64,000 bases of DNA from an uncultured Comamonas sp. (GCA_947306475.1 CAMZGS010000001.1:124001-188000); one strand, 5' to 3'; shown: positions 25,272 to 34,070, counted from the first letter of the stretch. Translations and numbers: made by a program. The notes: a model not told the origin generated them from the sequence alone.

Positions 25272-27674
25272 ATGACCCGATTCAACGTGAAAAAAGTGGC
25301 CGTGCTCGGCGCGGGCGTGATGGGGGCGCAGATTGCCGCCCATCTGGTGAACGTGAAGGTGCCCGTCATCCTGTTTGACCTGCCTGCCAAGGAAGGCGAC
25401 AAGAATGGCATCGTCACCCGCGCCATTGACAATCTGAAAAAGCTCAAGCCCTCGCCCATCGGTGTGGCCGAGGATGCCGATTTGATTCAGCCGGCCAATT
25501 ACGAAGAGCACCTCAAGCTGCTCAAGCAGTGCGACCTGGTGATCGAGGCGATTGCCGAGCGCATGGACTGGAAGCTGGACCTCTATACCAAGATCGCCCC
25601 GCACGTGGCCAAGCACGCCATCGTGGCGTCCAACACCTCGGGCCTGTCGATCACCAAGCTCTCCGAAGTGCTGCCCGAGGCGCTCAAGCCGCGCTTTTGC
25701 GGCATCCACTTCTTCAACCCGCCGCGCTACATGCCGCTGGTGGAGCTGATCGCCACGCCGACCACCGAGCCTGAAGTGCTCGACCAGCTCGAAGCCTTTG
25801 TCACCAGCGGTCTGGGCAAGGGCGTGGTGCGCGCCAAGGACACGCCCAACTTCATTGCCAACCGCATCGGCATTGCCGGCATGCTGTCCACCATCAAGGA
25901 GGCCGAGAACTTTGGCCTGACCTATGACGTGGTCGATGACCTGACCGGCAAGAAGCTGGGCCGTGCTTCCTCGGGCACTTTCCGCACCGCCGACGTGGTG
26001 GGTCTGGACACCATGGCCCACGTGATCAAGACGCTGCAGGACAACCTGAGCCTGGAGACCGATCCCTTCTACGACAGCTTTGGCACGCCGCCCGTGCTGG
26101 AAAAGCTGCTGGCGCTGGGCCACCTGGGCCAGAAGACCAAAAAGGGCTTTTACAAGAAGGTGGGGCGCGACATCCTGCGCTTTGAGCTGGACAGCGAGGA
26201 CTACGTGCCCGCTGGCCAGAAGGCCGACGAGGTGTACGCCCGCATGCTCAAGAAGCCCGCGGCCGAGCGCCTGAAGCTGCTGCGCAACGCCGAAGGCGCG
26301 CCGGGGCAGTTCCTGTGGGCCATCCTGCGCAACGGCTTCCACTACGCCGCCATCCACCTGGAGACCATTGCCGAGACCGCGCGCGATGTGGACCAGGCCA
26401 TGCGCTGGGGCTTCGGCATGAAGCAGGGGCCGTTTGAGCTGTGGCAGGAAGCCGGCTGGCTGGAAGTGGCCAGGATGATTCAGGAGGACATCGACGCCGG
26501 CAAGGCGCTGTGCAAGGCACCGCTGCCGAAGTGGGTGTTTGAAGGTCCGGTGGCCGAAGCCGGTGGCGTGCACACGGCAGAAGGCTCGTGGAGCCCGTCG
26601 CAAGGCAGGTTTGTGCCGCGCCGCGTGCTGCCGGTGTATGAGCGTCAGCTGTTCCCCGAGGCACTGCTGGGCGAAACCAGCCTGCCCGACTGGAAGACGG
26701 CTGGCACGACGGTTTTTGAATCCAAGGTGCTGCGCACCTGGACGCTGGATGGTCAGGTGCTGATTGCCAGCATCAAGAACAAGATGCACGCCATCAGCCC
26801 CGAGGTCATGGAAGGTCTGCTGGAGGCGGTGGATACGGCCGAGCAGGACTTCCAGGGCATGGTGATCTGGTCGGGTGATGCACCGTTCAGCGTGGGCGCC
26901 GACCTGGAAGCAACCATGCCGGCCTACGCCGTGGGCGGCCCCGATGCCATCGAAAGCATCGAAAAAGAGCTGCAAAACCTGGTGATGCGTGTGCGTTACG
27001 CCCAGGTGCCGGTGGTGGCAGCCATCCACGGCATGGCCTTGGGTGGTGGCTGCGAGCTGGCCGTGCATGCGGCCCGCCGTGTGGCGCACATGGAAAGCTA
27101 CATCGGCCTGGTGGAAGTGGGCGTGGGCCTGGTGCCCGGCGCTGGCGGTCTGACCTATATCGCGCGCCGCGCGGCAGAAAACGCCAGGTTCAGCACTGGC
27201 AAGGATCTGCTGCCGTTCCTGACCGATGGTTTCACCGCGGCGGCCATGGCCAAGGTGGGTACTTCGGCCATTGAGTCGCGCAAGCTGGGCTATCTGCTGG
27301 ATTCGGACATCATCGTGCCGCACAAGGACGAGGTGCTGTTCGTTGCCATCAACGAGGTCAAGTCCATGGTCGCCAGCGGCTGGCGCGCACCGCTGCCGCG
27401 CCCCTTCCCGGTGGCCGGGCGCAGTGGCAAGGCCACCATCATGGGCTCGCTGGTGAACATGCTGGGCGGCGGCTTCATCAGCGAGTTCGATCAGCACATT
27501 GCCACCCTGATTGCGCATGTGGTCACCGGCGGCGATGTCGATGCGGGCACCCTGGTCGATGAGGCCTATCTGCTCAAGCTGGAGCGCGAGGCGTTCTGCC
27601 ACCTCATCGCCCACCCCAAAACGCATGAGCGTATCCTGGGCCTGCTCAACACCGGCAAGCCCGTGCGCAACTGA
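25272..27674 (+). CDS. 3-hydroxyacyl-CoA dehydrogenase / enoyl-CoA hydratase (FadN-type order)
   Basis: 800 aa. The N-terminal NAD-binding dehydrogenase (VAVLGAGVMGAQIAAHL, residues 8-25; FCGIHFFNPPRYMPLVE; NRIGIAG) precedes a C-terminal crotonase domain (~490-760) with FSVGADLEA and HGMALGGGCELAVHA. This is the FadN order, reversed from E. coli FadB. It performs the second and third steps of beta-oxidation in the cytoplasm. The thiolase follows after 21 bp, so the pair makes a complete spiral with the upstream dehydrogenase. Confidence 0.94.
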   Translation: MTRFNVKKVAVLGAGVMGAQIAAHLVNVKVPVILFDLPAKEGDKNGIVTRAIDNLKKLKPSPIGVAEDADLIQPANYEEHLKLLKQCDLVIEAIAERMDWKLDLYTKIAPHVAKHAIVASNTSGLSITKLSEVLPEALKPRFCGIHFFNPPRYMPLVELIATPTTEPEVLDQLEAFVTSGLGKGVVRAKDTPNFIANRIGIAGMLSTIKEAENFGLTYDVVDDLTGKKLGRASSGTFRTADVVGLDTMAHVIKTLQDNLSLETDPFYDSFGTPPVLEKLLALGHLGQKTKKGFYKKVGRDILRFELDSEDYVPAGQKADEVYARMLKKPAAERLKLLRNAEGAPGQFLWAILRNGFHYAAIHLETIAETARDVDQAMRWGFGMKQGPFELWQEAGWLEVARMIQEDIDAGKALCKAPLPKWVFEGPVAEAGGVHTAEGSWSPSQGRFVPRRVLPVYERQLFPEALLGETSLPDWKTAGTTVFESKVLRTWTLDGQVLIASIKNKMHAISPEVMEGLLEAVDTAEQDFQGMVIWSGDAPFSVGADLEATMPAYAVGGPDAIESIEKELQNLVMRVRYAQVPVVAAIHGMALGGGCELAVHAARRVAHMESYIGLVEVGVGLVPGAGGLTYIARRAAENARFSTGKDLLPFLTDGFTAAAMAKVGTSAIESRKLGYLLDSDIIVPHKDEVLFVAINEVKSMVASGWRAPLPRPFPVAGRSGKATIMGSLVNMLGGGFISEFDQHIATLIAHVVTGGDVDAGTLVDEAYLLKLEREAFCHLIAHPKTHERILGLLNTGKPVRN

Positions 27675-27695
27675 TCGGCCAGGAGAACATTGACC

Positions 27696-28892
27696 ATGAA
27701 ACAAGTACAAGACGCCTACATCGTTGCCGCCACGCGCACGCCGATCGGCAAGTCGCACAAAGGCTTTTTCCGCAACTATCGCCCCGACGATCTGCTGGCC
27801 ACCACGCTGCGCGCCGTCATGGCGCAGGTGCCGAATCTGGACCCCGCAGCCGTGGAGGACGTGGTCGCGGGCTGCGCCATCCCCGAAGCGCAGCAGGGCT
27901 TGAACGTGGCGCGCGTTGGCGCCGTGCTGGCCGGCCTGCCCAACAGCGTGGGCGGCATCACCGTCAACCGCTTCTGTGCCTCGGGCCTGTCGGCCGTGGC
28001 CATGGCTGCGGACCGCATTCGCGTCGGTGAAGCCGAGGTGATGATCGCCGCCGGTGTGGAGAGCATGAGCATGGTGCCCATGATGGGCAATACCCCCAGC
28101 CTCTCGCCCAGCATCTTCGCGCCCGACAGCGACGTGGGCCTGGCCTACGGCATGGGCCTGACTGCCGAGAAAGTGGCCCAGCAGTGGAAGGTCTCGCGCG
28201 AGGCGCAGGATGCCTTTGCCGTCGAGTCGCACCGCCGCGCCATCGCCGCGCAGCAGGCCGGGGAGTTTGCCGACGAAATCACCCCCGTGGAGGTCACCGA
28301 CCGGGGCTTTGACCTGGCCACCGGCCAGAACACCACGCACACGCGCATCGTCAGCCTGGACGAGGGTGCACGCCCCGACACCAGCATGGAGGGCCTGGCC
28401 AAGTTGCGCACGGTGTTTGCCGCACGCGGCACGGTCACGGCAGGCAACAGCTCGCAGACCAGCGATGGCGCTGGCGCCCTGATCCTGGCCAGCGAGGCGG
28501 CCGTCAAGCGCTTTGGCCTCACGCCCCTGGCGCGCTTTGTCAGCTACGCCAGCAAGGGCGTGCCGCCCAGCATCATGGGCATCGGCCCCATCGAAGCCAT
28601 TCCGGCAGCGCTGCGCTACGCAGGGCTGAAGCAGGACGACATCGACTGGTTCGAGCTCAACGAAGCCTTTGCCGCCCAGTCGCTGGCCGTGATCAACACC
28701 CTGGGGCTGGATACCGCCAAGGTCAACCCCATGGGTGGCGCGATTGCGCTGGGCCACCCGCTGGGCGCCACGGGCGCCATCCGCTCGGCCACCGTGGTGC
28801 ATGCGCTGCGCCGCAAGAGCCTCAGGTACGGCATGGTCACCATGTGCGTGGGCATGGGGCAGGGCGCAGCTGGTATCTTCGAGCGCGTTTGA
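27696..28892 (+). CDS. fadA: Acetyl-CoA C-acyltransferase (thiolase)
   Basis: 398 aa from ATG 27696 with AGGAGA upstream; a TTG at 27690 is rejected. The acylation-site Cys is in VNRFCASGLSAVA (about residue 90). The GGAIALGHPLGATG His and the C-terminal MCVGMGQGAAGIFE Cys complete the thiolase triad. It cleaves 3-ketoacyl-CoA to acetyl-CoA and a shortened acyl-CoA. It is the last gene before an intrinsic terminator. Confidence 0.95.
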   Translation: MKQVQDAYIVAATRTPIGKSHKGFFRNYRPDDLLATTLRAVMAQVPNLDPAAVEDVVAGCAIPEAQQGLNVARVGAVLAGLPNSVGGITVNRFCASGLSAVAMAADRIRVGEAEVMIAAGVESMSMVPMMGNTPSLSPSIFAPDSDVGLAYGMGLTAEKVAQQWKVSREAQDAFAVESHRRAIAAQQAGEFADEITPVEVTDRGFDLATGQNTTHTRIVSLDEGARPDTSMEGLAKLRTVFAARGTVTAGNSSQTSDGAGALILASEAAVKRFGLTPLARFVSYASKGVPPSIMGIGPIEAIPAALRYAGLKQDDIDWFELNEAFAAQSLAVINTLGLDTAKVNPMGGAIALGHPLGATGAIRSATVVHALRRKSLRYGMVTMCVGMGQGAAGIFERV

Positions 28893-28934
28893 CCTTGTGT
28901 CGGGCTGTTTCGTCGGCCTGAGAGCCGACGCTCA

Positions 28935-28967
28935 CCCGCCTGTGGCTTTCCCCGGGCGGGCTTTTTT
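28935..28967 (+). terminator. Rho-independent terminator after the thiolase gene
   Basis: CCCGCC (28935-28940) pairs with GGCGGG (28955-28960), followed by CTTTTTT. It ends the main beta-oxidation transcript 43 bp after the thiolase stop; the thioesterase gene begins 23 bp further on. Confidence 0.82.
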
Positions 28968-28989
28968 ATGCAGGGATGAGTAAAAAAAC

Positions 28990-29838
28990 ATGAGTGAGAT
29001 GACCGCTGCTGCCACCGATGGGCACCCGTTTGACGCCATGCTGCATTTGCAGCCCCAGGCCGATGGCAGCTTTGTCGCACACACGCATGCGGGCTACGCC
29101 AACATGGTCGGCCCCTATGGTGGGGCCACGGCCGCGCTGCTGCTGCAAGGCGTGTTACAGCATCCGGATCGCTTGGGCGAGCCGCTGTCGCTGACGGTGA
29201 ACTTTGCCGGGCCGGTGCAGGATGGCCCCATGCACCTGGTGGTGCGCGTGGTGCGTACCAACCGCACCACCCAGCATTGGCTGGTGGAGCTGCGCCAGAG
29301 CGATGCCACGACCGGCCAGGAGCACACTGTCACCACCGCCAGCGTGGTCACCGCCCTGCGCCGTTCGGTCTTCGAGCAGCAACTGGCCGCTGCACCGCAG
29401 GTGCCTCCGCCCCAGGACTGCCCGGAGTTCGACGTCAGCCGCGCCATGACGTGGCTGCAGCGCTACGAGTGGCGCGTCATCAGCGGTGGCCTGCCCACCA
29501 CCTGGGACGACAGCTGTCACCTCGCACAAACACGCCTGTGGGTGCGCGACCGGCCCGCACGCGCGCTGGACTTTGCCAGTCTGGCCGCGCTGTGCGATGT
29601 ATTCTTCCCCCGCATCTGGCTGGTGCGTGCCCGCCCGGTGCCGATTGGCACGGTGTCGCTGACGGTGTATTTCCACGCCGACGCGGCGCAACTGGCTGCC
29701 CACGGCAGCGCCCATGTATTGGGGCAGGCCGACGGTCAGGTGCTGCGCGGCGGCTTTTTTGACCAAAGCGCGCAGCTGTGGGATGCCCAGGGGCAGCTGC
29801 TGGCCACCAGCCACCAGATCGTTTACTACAAGGAATAA
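28990..29838 (+). CDS. Acyl-CoA thioesterase, TesB-like double hot dog
   Basis: 282 aa. The N-terminal hot-dog half has GYANMVGPYGGATAALLLQG and LTVNFAGPVQDGP. The C-terminal half has LDFASLAALCDVFFPRIW and TVSLTVYFHAD, giving the duplicated fold of acyl-CoA thioesterase II-like proteins. The start is preceded by an A-rich stretch rather than a clear ribosome site. It would release free fatty acid or recycle CoA beside the beta-oxidation operon. Chain-length preference is unknown. Confidence 0.85.
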   Translation: MSEMTAAATDGHPFDAMLHLQPQADGSFVAHTHAGYANMVGPYGGATAALLLQGVLQHPDRLGEPLSLTVNFAGPVQDGPMHLVVRVVRTNRTTQHWLVELRQSDATTGQEHTVTTASVVTALRRSVFEQQLAAAPQVPPPQDCPEFDVSRAMTWLQRYEWRVISGGLPTTWDDSCHLAQTRLWVRDRPARALDFASLAALCDVFFPRIWLVRARPVPIGTVSLTVYFHADAAQLAAHGSAHVLGQADGQVLRGGFFDQSAQLWDAQGQLLATSHQIVYYKE

Positions 29839-29850
29839 AGGCAAACCGCT

Positions 29851-30618
29851 ATGAGCCAGGACCTTCTCATCCACACCGAAGCCGGTGTCACCACTATCAC
29901 CTTCAACCGCGTGGAGAAGAAAAACTCCTTCACCGAAGCCATGTACACCCAGCTGGCCCAGACGCTGACCCAGGCCGATGCCGACCAAGGCACGCGCGTG
30001 CTGGTCTTTCAGGGGGATGTGACCGTGTTCAGTGCCGGCAACGACATTGCGGACTTCCTGAACCATCCGCCCGCCAGTGAGGACGCCCCCGTGTTCCACT
30101 TCCTGCGCGCACTGGCCTCCTTCAGCAAGCCCATGCTGGCCGCCGTCTGTGGCCCGGCGGTGGGCATTGGCACCACGCTGCTGCTGCACTGCGACCTGGT
30201 GTATGCGGGCGACAACGCTGCGTTCTCGTTGCCCTTTGTGAACCTTGGGCTGTGTCCGGAGGCGGCCTCCAGCCTGTTGCTGCCGCAGATGATCGGCCAC
30301 CACCGCGCCAGCGAAGCACTGTTGCTGGGCGAGCCCTTCATGGCCGAAGCCGCCCTGGAGGTGGGCCTGGTCAATCGTGTGCTGCCGCCTACCGAATGCA
30401 ATGCCTACGCCCAGGCGCAGGCCCGGAAGCTGGCGGGCAAGCCATTGGCATCCTTGATTGCCACCAAGCGTTTGATCAAGCAGGGCCAGCAGACCGCCGT
30501 GCTGGAGCATATTGCCCGCGAGGGCCAGGTCTTTGCCGAGTTGTTGCGTGGCCCGGCAGCCAGGGAGGCATTCTCGGCCTTCATGGACAAGCGCCGTCCC
30601 AACTTTGCCGATTGTTGA
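29851..30618 (+). CDS. Enoyl-CoA hydratase/isomerase family protein
   Basis: 255 aa, a single crotonase domain. The oxyanion-hole segments are FSAGNDIADFL (residues ~55-65) and AVCGPAVGIGTTLLLHCD (~102-119). The SLPFVNLGLCPEAASSLLLP strand carries a Glu at a position usual for hydratases or isomerases. It lies 12 bp after the thioesterase gene, so the two form a pair. It may handle unsaturated or odd-position acyl-CoA that the bifunctional enzyme does not. Confidence 0.9.
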   Translation: MSQDLLIHTEAGVTTITFNRVEKKNSFTEAMYTQLAQTLTQADADQGTRVLVFQGDVTVFSAGNDIADFLNHPPASEDAPVFHFLRALASFSKPMLAAVCGPAVGIGTTLLLHCDLVYAGDNAAFSLPFVNLGLCPEAASSLLLPQMIGHHRASEALLLGEPFMAEAALEVGLVNRVLPPTECNAYAQAQARKLAGKPLASLIATKRLIKQGQQTAVLEHIAREGQVFAELLRGPAAREAFSAFMDKRRPNFADC

Positions 30619-30748
30619 TGTATTGAAAACCATAGCTGCTGAAGCTTGCTGGCAGTGGTCTCAAGTATGAAAACATCTTGAAACTACTGTTTGTAAGTGT
30701 AAGCAGTTCTTTTTTTGCCCTTTATCTCTTTGTTTGTTATTTTTAACA
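30619..30748. other. Junction between core genome and truncated IS element, with repeat copy
   Basis: No coding sequence is visible. Positions 30624-30652 hold another copy of the short dispersed repeat (CCATAGCTGCTGAAGCTTG). The missing 5' half of the transposase should lie here but does not, so the deletion breakpoint is close to 30745. Confidence 0.5.
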
Positions 30749-31201
30749 GGCCCCAACCCCACAGATAGAGGCAAGTTAGGCTCCAAGCGACACATCATCG
30801 TAGATGCTCAGGGCATCCCATTGGTCGTCCTTGTGAGTGCAGCCAACAGACATGACTCCAAGATGTTTGAGCCGTGTGTGGATGCCATACCTGCAGTCAA
30901 AGGGCTGCAAGGCCGCCCTCGCAGGCGGCCCCACAAGCTTCATGCAGATAAGGGATATGACTACCCGCGGTGCAGGTCTCATCTGAAAAAGCGTGGAATC
31001 CTCAGCCGTATCGCAAGACGCGGTGTTGAAAGCAGCGAGAAACTGGGCAGGCATCGCTGGGTCGTGGAGCGCACACATGGGTGGTTTGCTGGGTTTGGGA
31101 AGCTGCGCATACGCTTCGAGAGACGGCTGGACATACATCTGGCCTTGCTCAAATTAGCCGCAGCAATCATCTGCGCACGCTTCGTTGACCGGTTGTGTTA
31201 G
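30749..31201 (+). pseudogene. 5'-truncated IS5-family transposase
   Basis: 150 codons from GPNPTDRGKLGSKRHII to the stop at 31199. It retains the second catalytic Asp (HADKGYD) and the Glu (RWVVERTHGWF) of the IS5-type DDE domain but lacks the N-terminal part with the first Asp, so it cannot be active. No start codon with ribosome site precedes it, and no terminal inverted repeat could be recognised on either side. It lies immediately left of the 16-bp repeat that bounds the defence island. Confidence 0.85.
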
Positions 31202-31204
31202 CGG

Positions 31205-31220
31205 CTCAGACGTTGAACAG
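31205..31220. repeat. Left copy of 16-bp direct repeat: putative att site of the defence island
   Basis: CTCAGACGTTGAACAG is identical to 63837-63852, where it spans the stop and last codons of ychF (reverse strand reads LFNV-stop). Flanks differ on both sides. A free-standing copy of a gene's 3' end at the opposite edge of accessory DNA is the usual mark of site-specific integration. Confidence 0.72.
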
Positions 31221-31354
31221 CGATTGTGACTGCAAGTCATTGAATAAACAGTTCACCATGCTGCTCCATTAAAAAACATACTCATGTTTGTACTCAAGAA
31301 ACTCAGCGTTGAGTACGTTCAACCGTGATCTGTCGCCGTTGCGCCGGCTCGGAT
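31221..31354. other. Island left edge, non-coding, with inverted repeat and degenerate core copy
   Basis: No gene is visible. GTACTCAA (31290-31297) and TTGAGTAC (31309-31316) form perfect 8-bp arms. The loop and right arm include CTCAG-CGTTGA (31302-31312), the 16-bp repeat's core lacking one A. These could be recombinase or excisionase sites. Confidence 0.45.
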
Positions 31355-32578
31355 TCAGCTTTCCAGACGCCGGCGACAGTCATCAATGGCGGATTTTATC
31401 TGTTGCGCCAGCATCTGCCTGATCGGCGCACGCTCCAACCGCTCACCCAATGGGCTTGCCTGCAGCAACATCCGTTCGATGACCTCTTCCGCCCGTTTCC
31501 TTGGGACGCCACCTTCCTCCGCCAGACGCAATAAATGCCGGCGTTCGATGGCAGCACCTTCGCCGCAAACGTCCAGGTGATGCTGGCCCATCGGGCCTTC
31601 GCTGAAGGTCAGGTCGAATGCCGGAGCCAGACGCCAGCGCCGGTCAGGCCCGAGACGCCACGCGAAATTCTTGGGATGGTCGTCACGGTTGTGGAAAAGC
31701 ACATTGAAGACGGCTCGTGCGTAGGCTTTCTCCACTTCGCGCTCGTCGCGCGTCAGGAAACGGGTAGCCCGCAGGAAGGCGGTATAGTCGGTGGCACCGG
31801 GCAGGCGAAAATCCACTTGCAACAATCCAGCCAGACTGTGCACCGGGACGCGTTGCCCTCCCTCCCGGTCGAAGCGCGCGACGCCGAAGGCGGCCAGCTC
31901 GGGGCCAAGGTCGAACCAACGACTTTCGGGCACATCCAGTCCGCAATCCCGAGCCAACTCGGCATAGAGCTGCTCGATGACGCAAACCTCCTTGTGTTCG
32001 TTCTGCGCCGGGAACTTGACCAGCCAGGGGCTGCCGGGCGCATCCGGACGGGTGCTGACCTGCCCGGTCATTGCGTCGTACTGCACCAAGGCCTTGGGCC
32101 TGGCCCCTTGCGGTGAGCCGCCGGTGAGCGCGAGCTCGCGCAGGGCTGCCCCCGCCTCGCCCGCGAGCGCGAGACGGCTTTGCTCGGCCAGCGCCAGCAA
32201 GGACCAGTCGGGCTCGTGGGCGCCGGCGTCGCTTGCCGGAACGAAGCGTAACGCGCCCATGGCGCGCTCACCAATGAAGGCCAGCCGGTCGAGCGGCCCG
32301 GGATGGCGCAAGCCGTGTTGACGGAACAACCGATCCATCAGCAGCAAACCCCAGCCGTCAGGCAGACTGTCGGCGATCAGGCCCGGAAGGCGATGCAAAT
32401 GGGTCGGAAAACTTCCGTAGGCATCCGCACGCAGCTTGAGGTGCAAGGGCGACAGTTCCAAGCCCTGAGACAAGGCTTCGGGAGAATATTCGAAGAGCAG
32501 GGATTGACCGTCATCGGCCAGGCGTCCCAACGGCCAGTCTTCTCCCCAGCCACAATAATGCACGGTGAGCAGCTTCAT
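31355..32578 (-). CDS. hipA: HipA-family serine/threonine kinase toxin
   Basis: 407 aa. There is an N-terminal HipA-type beta domain with DSLPDGWGLLLMDRLF, the Gly-rich loop LTGGSPQGARPKALV, the catalytic segment FHNRDDHPKNFAW (~residues 294-306) and the Mg loop LAPAFDLTFS. HipA kinases phosphorylate aminoacyl-tRNA synthetases and induce dormancy. The start overlaps the stop of hipB (ATGA), the standard antitoxin-first order. All catalytic landmarks are present, so it is probably active. It is the leftmost gene of the island. Confidence 0.9.
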   Translation of the reverse strand: MKLLTVHYCGWGEDWPLGRLADDGQSLLFEYSPEALSQGLELSPLHLKLRADAYGSFPTHLHRLPGLIADSLPDGWGLLLMDRLFRQHGLRHPGPLDRLAFIGERAMGALRFVPASDAGAHEPDWSLLALAEQSRLALAGEAGAALRELALTGGSPQGARPKALVQYDAMTGQVSTRPDAPGSPWLVKFPAQNEHKEVCVIEQLYAELARDCGLDVPESRWFDLGPELAAFGVARFDREGGQRVPVHSLAGLLQVDFRLPGATDYTAFLRATRFLTRDEREVEKAYARAVFNVLFHNRDDHPKNFAWRLGPDRRWRLAPAFDLTFSEGPMGQHHLDVCGEGAAIERRHLLRLAEEGGVPRKRAEEVIERMLLQASPLGERLERAPIRQMLAQQIKSAIDDCRRRLES

Positions 32579-32886
32579 GATGCCTTCTTGCGCGGCGCAC
32601 GCTGGCGGCGGCGAGCAAGCTCAGCCTGCTCCATCTGGGCGATGGATTGCCGTTTGAGCACGAAGAGATCGTCCAGCGCCTCCAGCAAGCCAAGTGCCTG
32701 CGCGACACGGACCAGCGTTTCCAGCGAGCACTGACCGTCGCTTTCGAGTTTGCGCAACGCCCCCAGCGACAGCCCGGCCATTTGCGCCAGTTCACGCTGC
32801 GTGAGCGACTGGGCAAGCCGCTGCTCGCGCAGACGAACACCCAGCGCGTGCAGGATCTCGGCGGAAGTCGAGAGGCTAAAAGACAT
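32575..32886 (-). CDS. hipB: HipB-like XRE antitoxin/repressor
   Basis: 103 aa from ATG 32886; an ATG seven codons upstream is also in frame. An XRE HTH spans residues ~17-70 (LREQRLAQSLTQRELAQMAGLSLGALRKLESDG), followed by a basic tail RRRQRAPRKK. HipB dimers bind the operon promoter and, with HipA, repress it. It lies directly upstream of hipA with a 4-bp overlap. Symmetrical sequence in the region upstream (32919-32957) is the likely operator. Confidence 0.88.
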   Translation of the reverse strand: MSFSLSTSAEILHALGVRLREQRLAQSLTQRELAQMAGLSLGALRKLESDGQCSLETLVRVAQALGLLEALDDLFVLKRQSIAQMEQAELARRRQRAPRKKAS

Positions 32887-32918
32887 TTTTATGACCCTTA
32901 ACGCCAAATAAATTATTT

Positions 32919-32957
32919 AAGTGCCATTATAGTGCACTTTATTTGCCATTAAAGCAC
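32919..32957. promoter_or_regulatory. Candidate hipBA operator
   Basis: AAGTGC (32919-32924) and GCACTT (32934-32939) are inverted arms. TGCCATTA recurs at 32922 and 32944, each followed by a GCAC. Tandem half-sites 22 bp apart, 33 to 71 bp before the hipB start, fit a HipB operator. The binding protein is inferred from position only. Confidence 0.45.
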
Positions 32958-33013
32958 ATGGCCGCGATAGCTGCCGCGAGCGATCAGGCAGTGACCATCG
33001 TCACGCTACGATG

Positions 33014-33253
33014 TTAGGGTGTAGGCTCCTTTCCGGTAACCGGTGCTTCCAGCAGCACTGAAGGCTCCACCCCCAGCGCCTCGGCAAGCTTGAAGATGTT
33101 GAGCAATGCGATGTTGCGCTGCCCACGCTCAACACCCCCCAGATAGCTGCGCGCCAAGCCACTTTCCAGTGCCAGGCGTTCTTGCGACCACCCTCTGGTC
33201 TTTCTGATTTCTATCAGCTTCAGGCCGAAGCGTAGTCGGGGATCAAGGGCCAT
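33014..33253 (-). CDS. C-protein-like XRE regulator
   Basis: 79 aa, the exact size of controller (C) proteins of restriction-modification systems. The HTH is GLKLIEIRKTRGWSQERLA, followed by LARSYLGGVERGQRNIALL; the SYxxGxERxxRN block is the C-protein hallmark. C proteins bind short palindromes to time expression of nuclease genes after transfer. It is divergent from the five-gene operon at 33397, and the shared region contains ACTCTATGAGT- and CACTATAAGTG-like palindromes that recur elsewhere in the island. It may be the island's master regulator; that role is inference. Confidence 0.8.
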   Translation of the reverse strand: MALDPRLRFGLKLIEIRKTRGWSQERLALESGLARSYLGGVERGQRNIALLNIFKLAEALGVEPSVLLEAPVTGKEPTP

Positions 33254-33279
33254 ATTTCTCTCTTCTTAAAGAGAAATGA

Positions 33280-33377
33280 CTCTATGAGTACCCCCTCTAT
33301 AGGGCTACGCCTGATAAGTACCCGCACTATAAGTGACAATTGAATGCAAGCGCCATAGAATGACCTCTATGAGTAAC
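33280..33377. promoter_or_regulatory. Repeat-rich divergent control region with C-box-like operators
   Basis: CTCTATGAGTACCC (33280-33293) nearly recurs at 33365-33377 and, with one mismatch, at 63549-63562 upstream of fic. AGTACCC-N3-CTATA occurs at 33287 and 33317, 30 bp apart. CACTATAAGTG (33325-33335), followed by ACAATT, recurs in the 36975-37103 region. The density of palindromic elements between a C-like gene and its divergent operon supports an operator array. Confidence 0.6.
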
Positions 33378-33396
33378 AACATGGAGGTGATGACGT

Positions 33397-34053
33397 ATGG
33401 CAAGCGTCTGGAAGACTGCTGGGATGGGGGCGGCTGCAGGGCTGGCAGTTCCGGTGGCTGGGCTTTCAGGTCTTGCTGCCGCTGGTTTTACGCTGATTCT
33501 TGTACTGGCAATGGTCGGCGTGGGGCCTGCGCGCCTGTCACAGACATCGCTTTGGGGGCTGCTGACCAGTGAGCTGATGCTCTATCTGCTGATTTCGCTG
33601 GCGATCTTCACGCTGTCCTTCCGCTTTCTGGCGCGTCTGCAGGCCCGCTGTCAGGCCCTTGTCGCCAAGATCAACGCCCAGCAGGGCCTGTCATTCGATG
33701 CTGGACATCTCTTGGGCTACCCCGCGCCGGCCTTTCTGGTGTTTGACCGGCAGCATCGCAAACTGGCTGTCTGTTCAATCGTGGATGAAACCTGGCGAAT
33801 CCACGACTTCTCCTGGCTGCTTGGTTGGCGGATGACCTGGCGCGAGGTCGAGAGCATGGAGATGAACGGCGGCAGCCGTCAGGTCAACGCCAGCGGCATG
33901 AGCGTGCCGACCTTCGAGCGCTCGGTACGCGCCAAAGACTTCGCCATCGAGCTGCAAACCGCCGATCCGCAACAACCACTGCTCAGCTTTCCCATGAGCC
34001 GCCGGGCGGCGGAAACCTGGTGTGCCCGGCTCAACGCCCTCTTCAACGGATAA
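33397..34053 (+). CDS. Two-TM membrane protein of unknown function
   Basis: 218 aa. ATG 33397 has GGAGGTG 8 bp upstream. Two hydrophobic helices (residues ~15-43 and ~52-75) precede a soluble, probably cytoplasmic domain of ~140 residues rich in Trp and beta-forming segments (FLVFDRQHRKLAVCSIV, WLLGWRMTWREVESMEM), reminiscent of a PH-like or short SHOCT-less membrane sensor. I do not recognise the family. It is the first gene of a tight five-gene operon and could be the membrane effector or sensor of that operon. Confidence 0.7.
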   Translation: MASVWKTAGMGAAAGLAVPVAGLSGLAAAGFTLILVLAMVGVGPARLSQTSLWGLLTSELMLYLLISLAIFTLSFRFLARLQARCQALVAKINAQQGLSFDAGHLLGYPAPAFLVFDRQHRKLAVCSIVDETWRIHDFSWLLGWRMTWREVESMEMNGGSRQVNASGMSVPTFERSVRAKDFAIELQTADPQQPLLSFPMSRRAAETWCARLNALFNG

Positions 34054-34070
34054 GCTTGCGAGGAACTGCG

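Noticed and set aside
24465-28802. A 1445-codon open frame on the minus strand across the beta-oxidation genes
   Set aside because: It is the antisense shadow of the dehydrogenase, DUF2147, FadN-type and thiolase genes, whose plus-strand products have complete motifs; GC-rich codon bias leaves the opposite frame open.
31205-31220. tRNA-gene attachment site
   Set aside because: I saw no tRNA gene at either end; the repeat is the 3' end of ychF.
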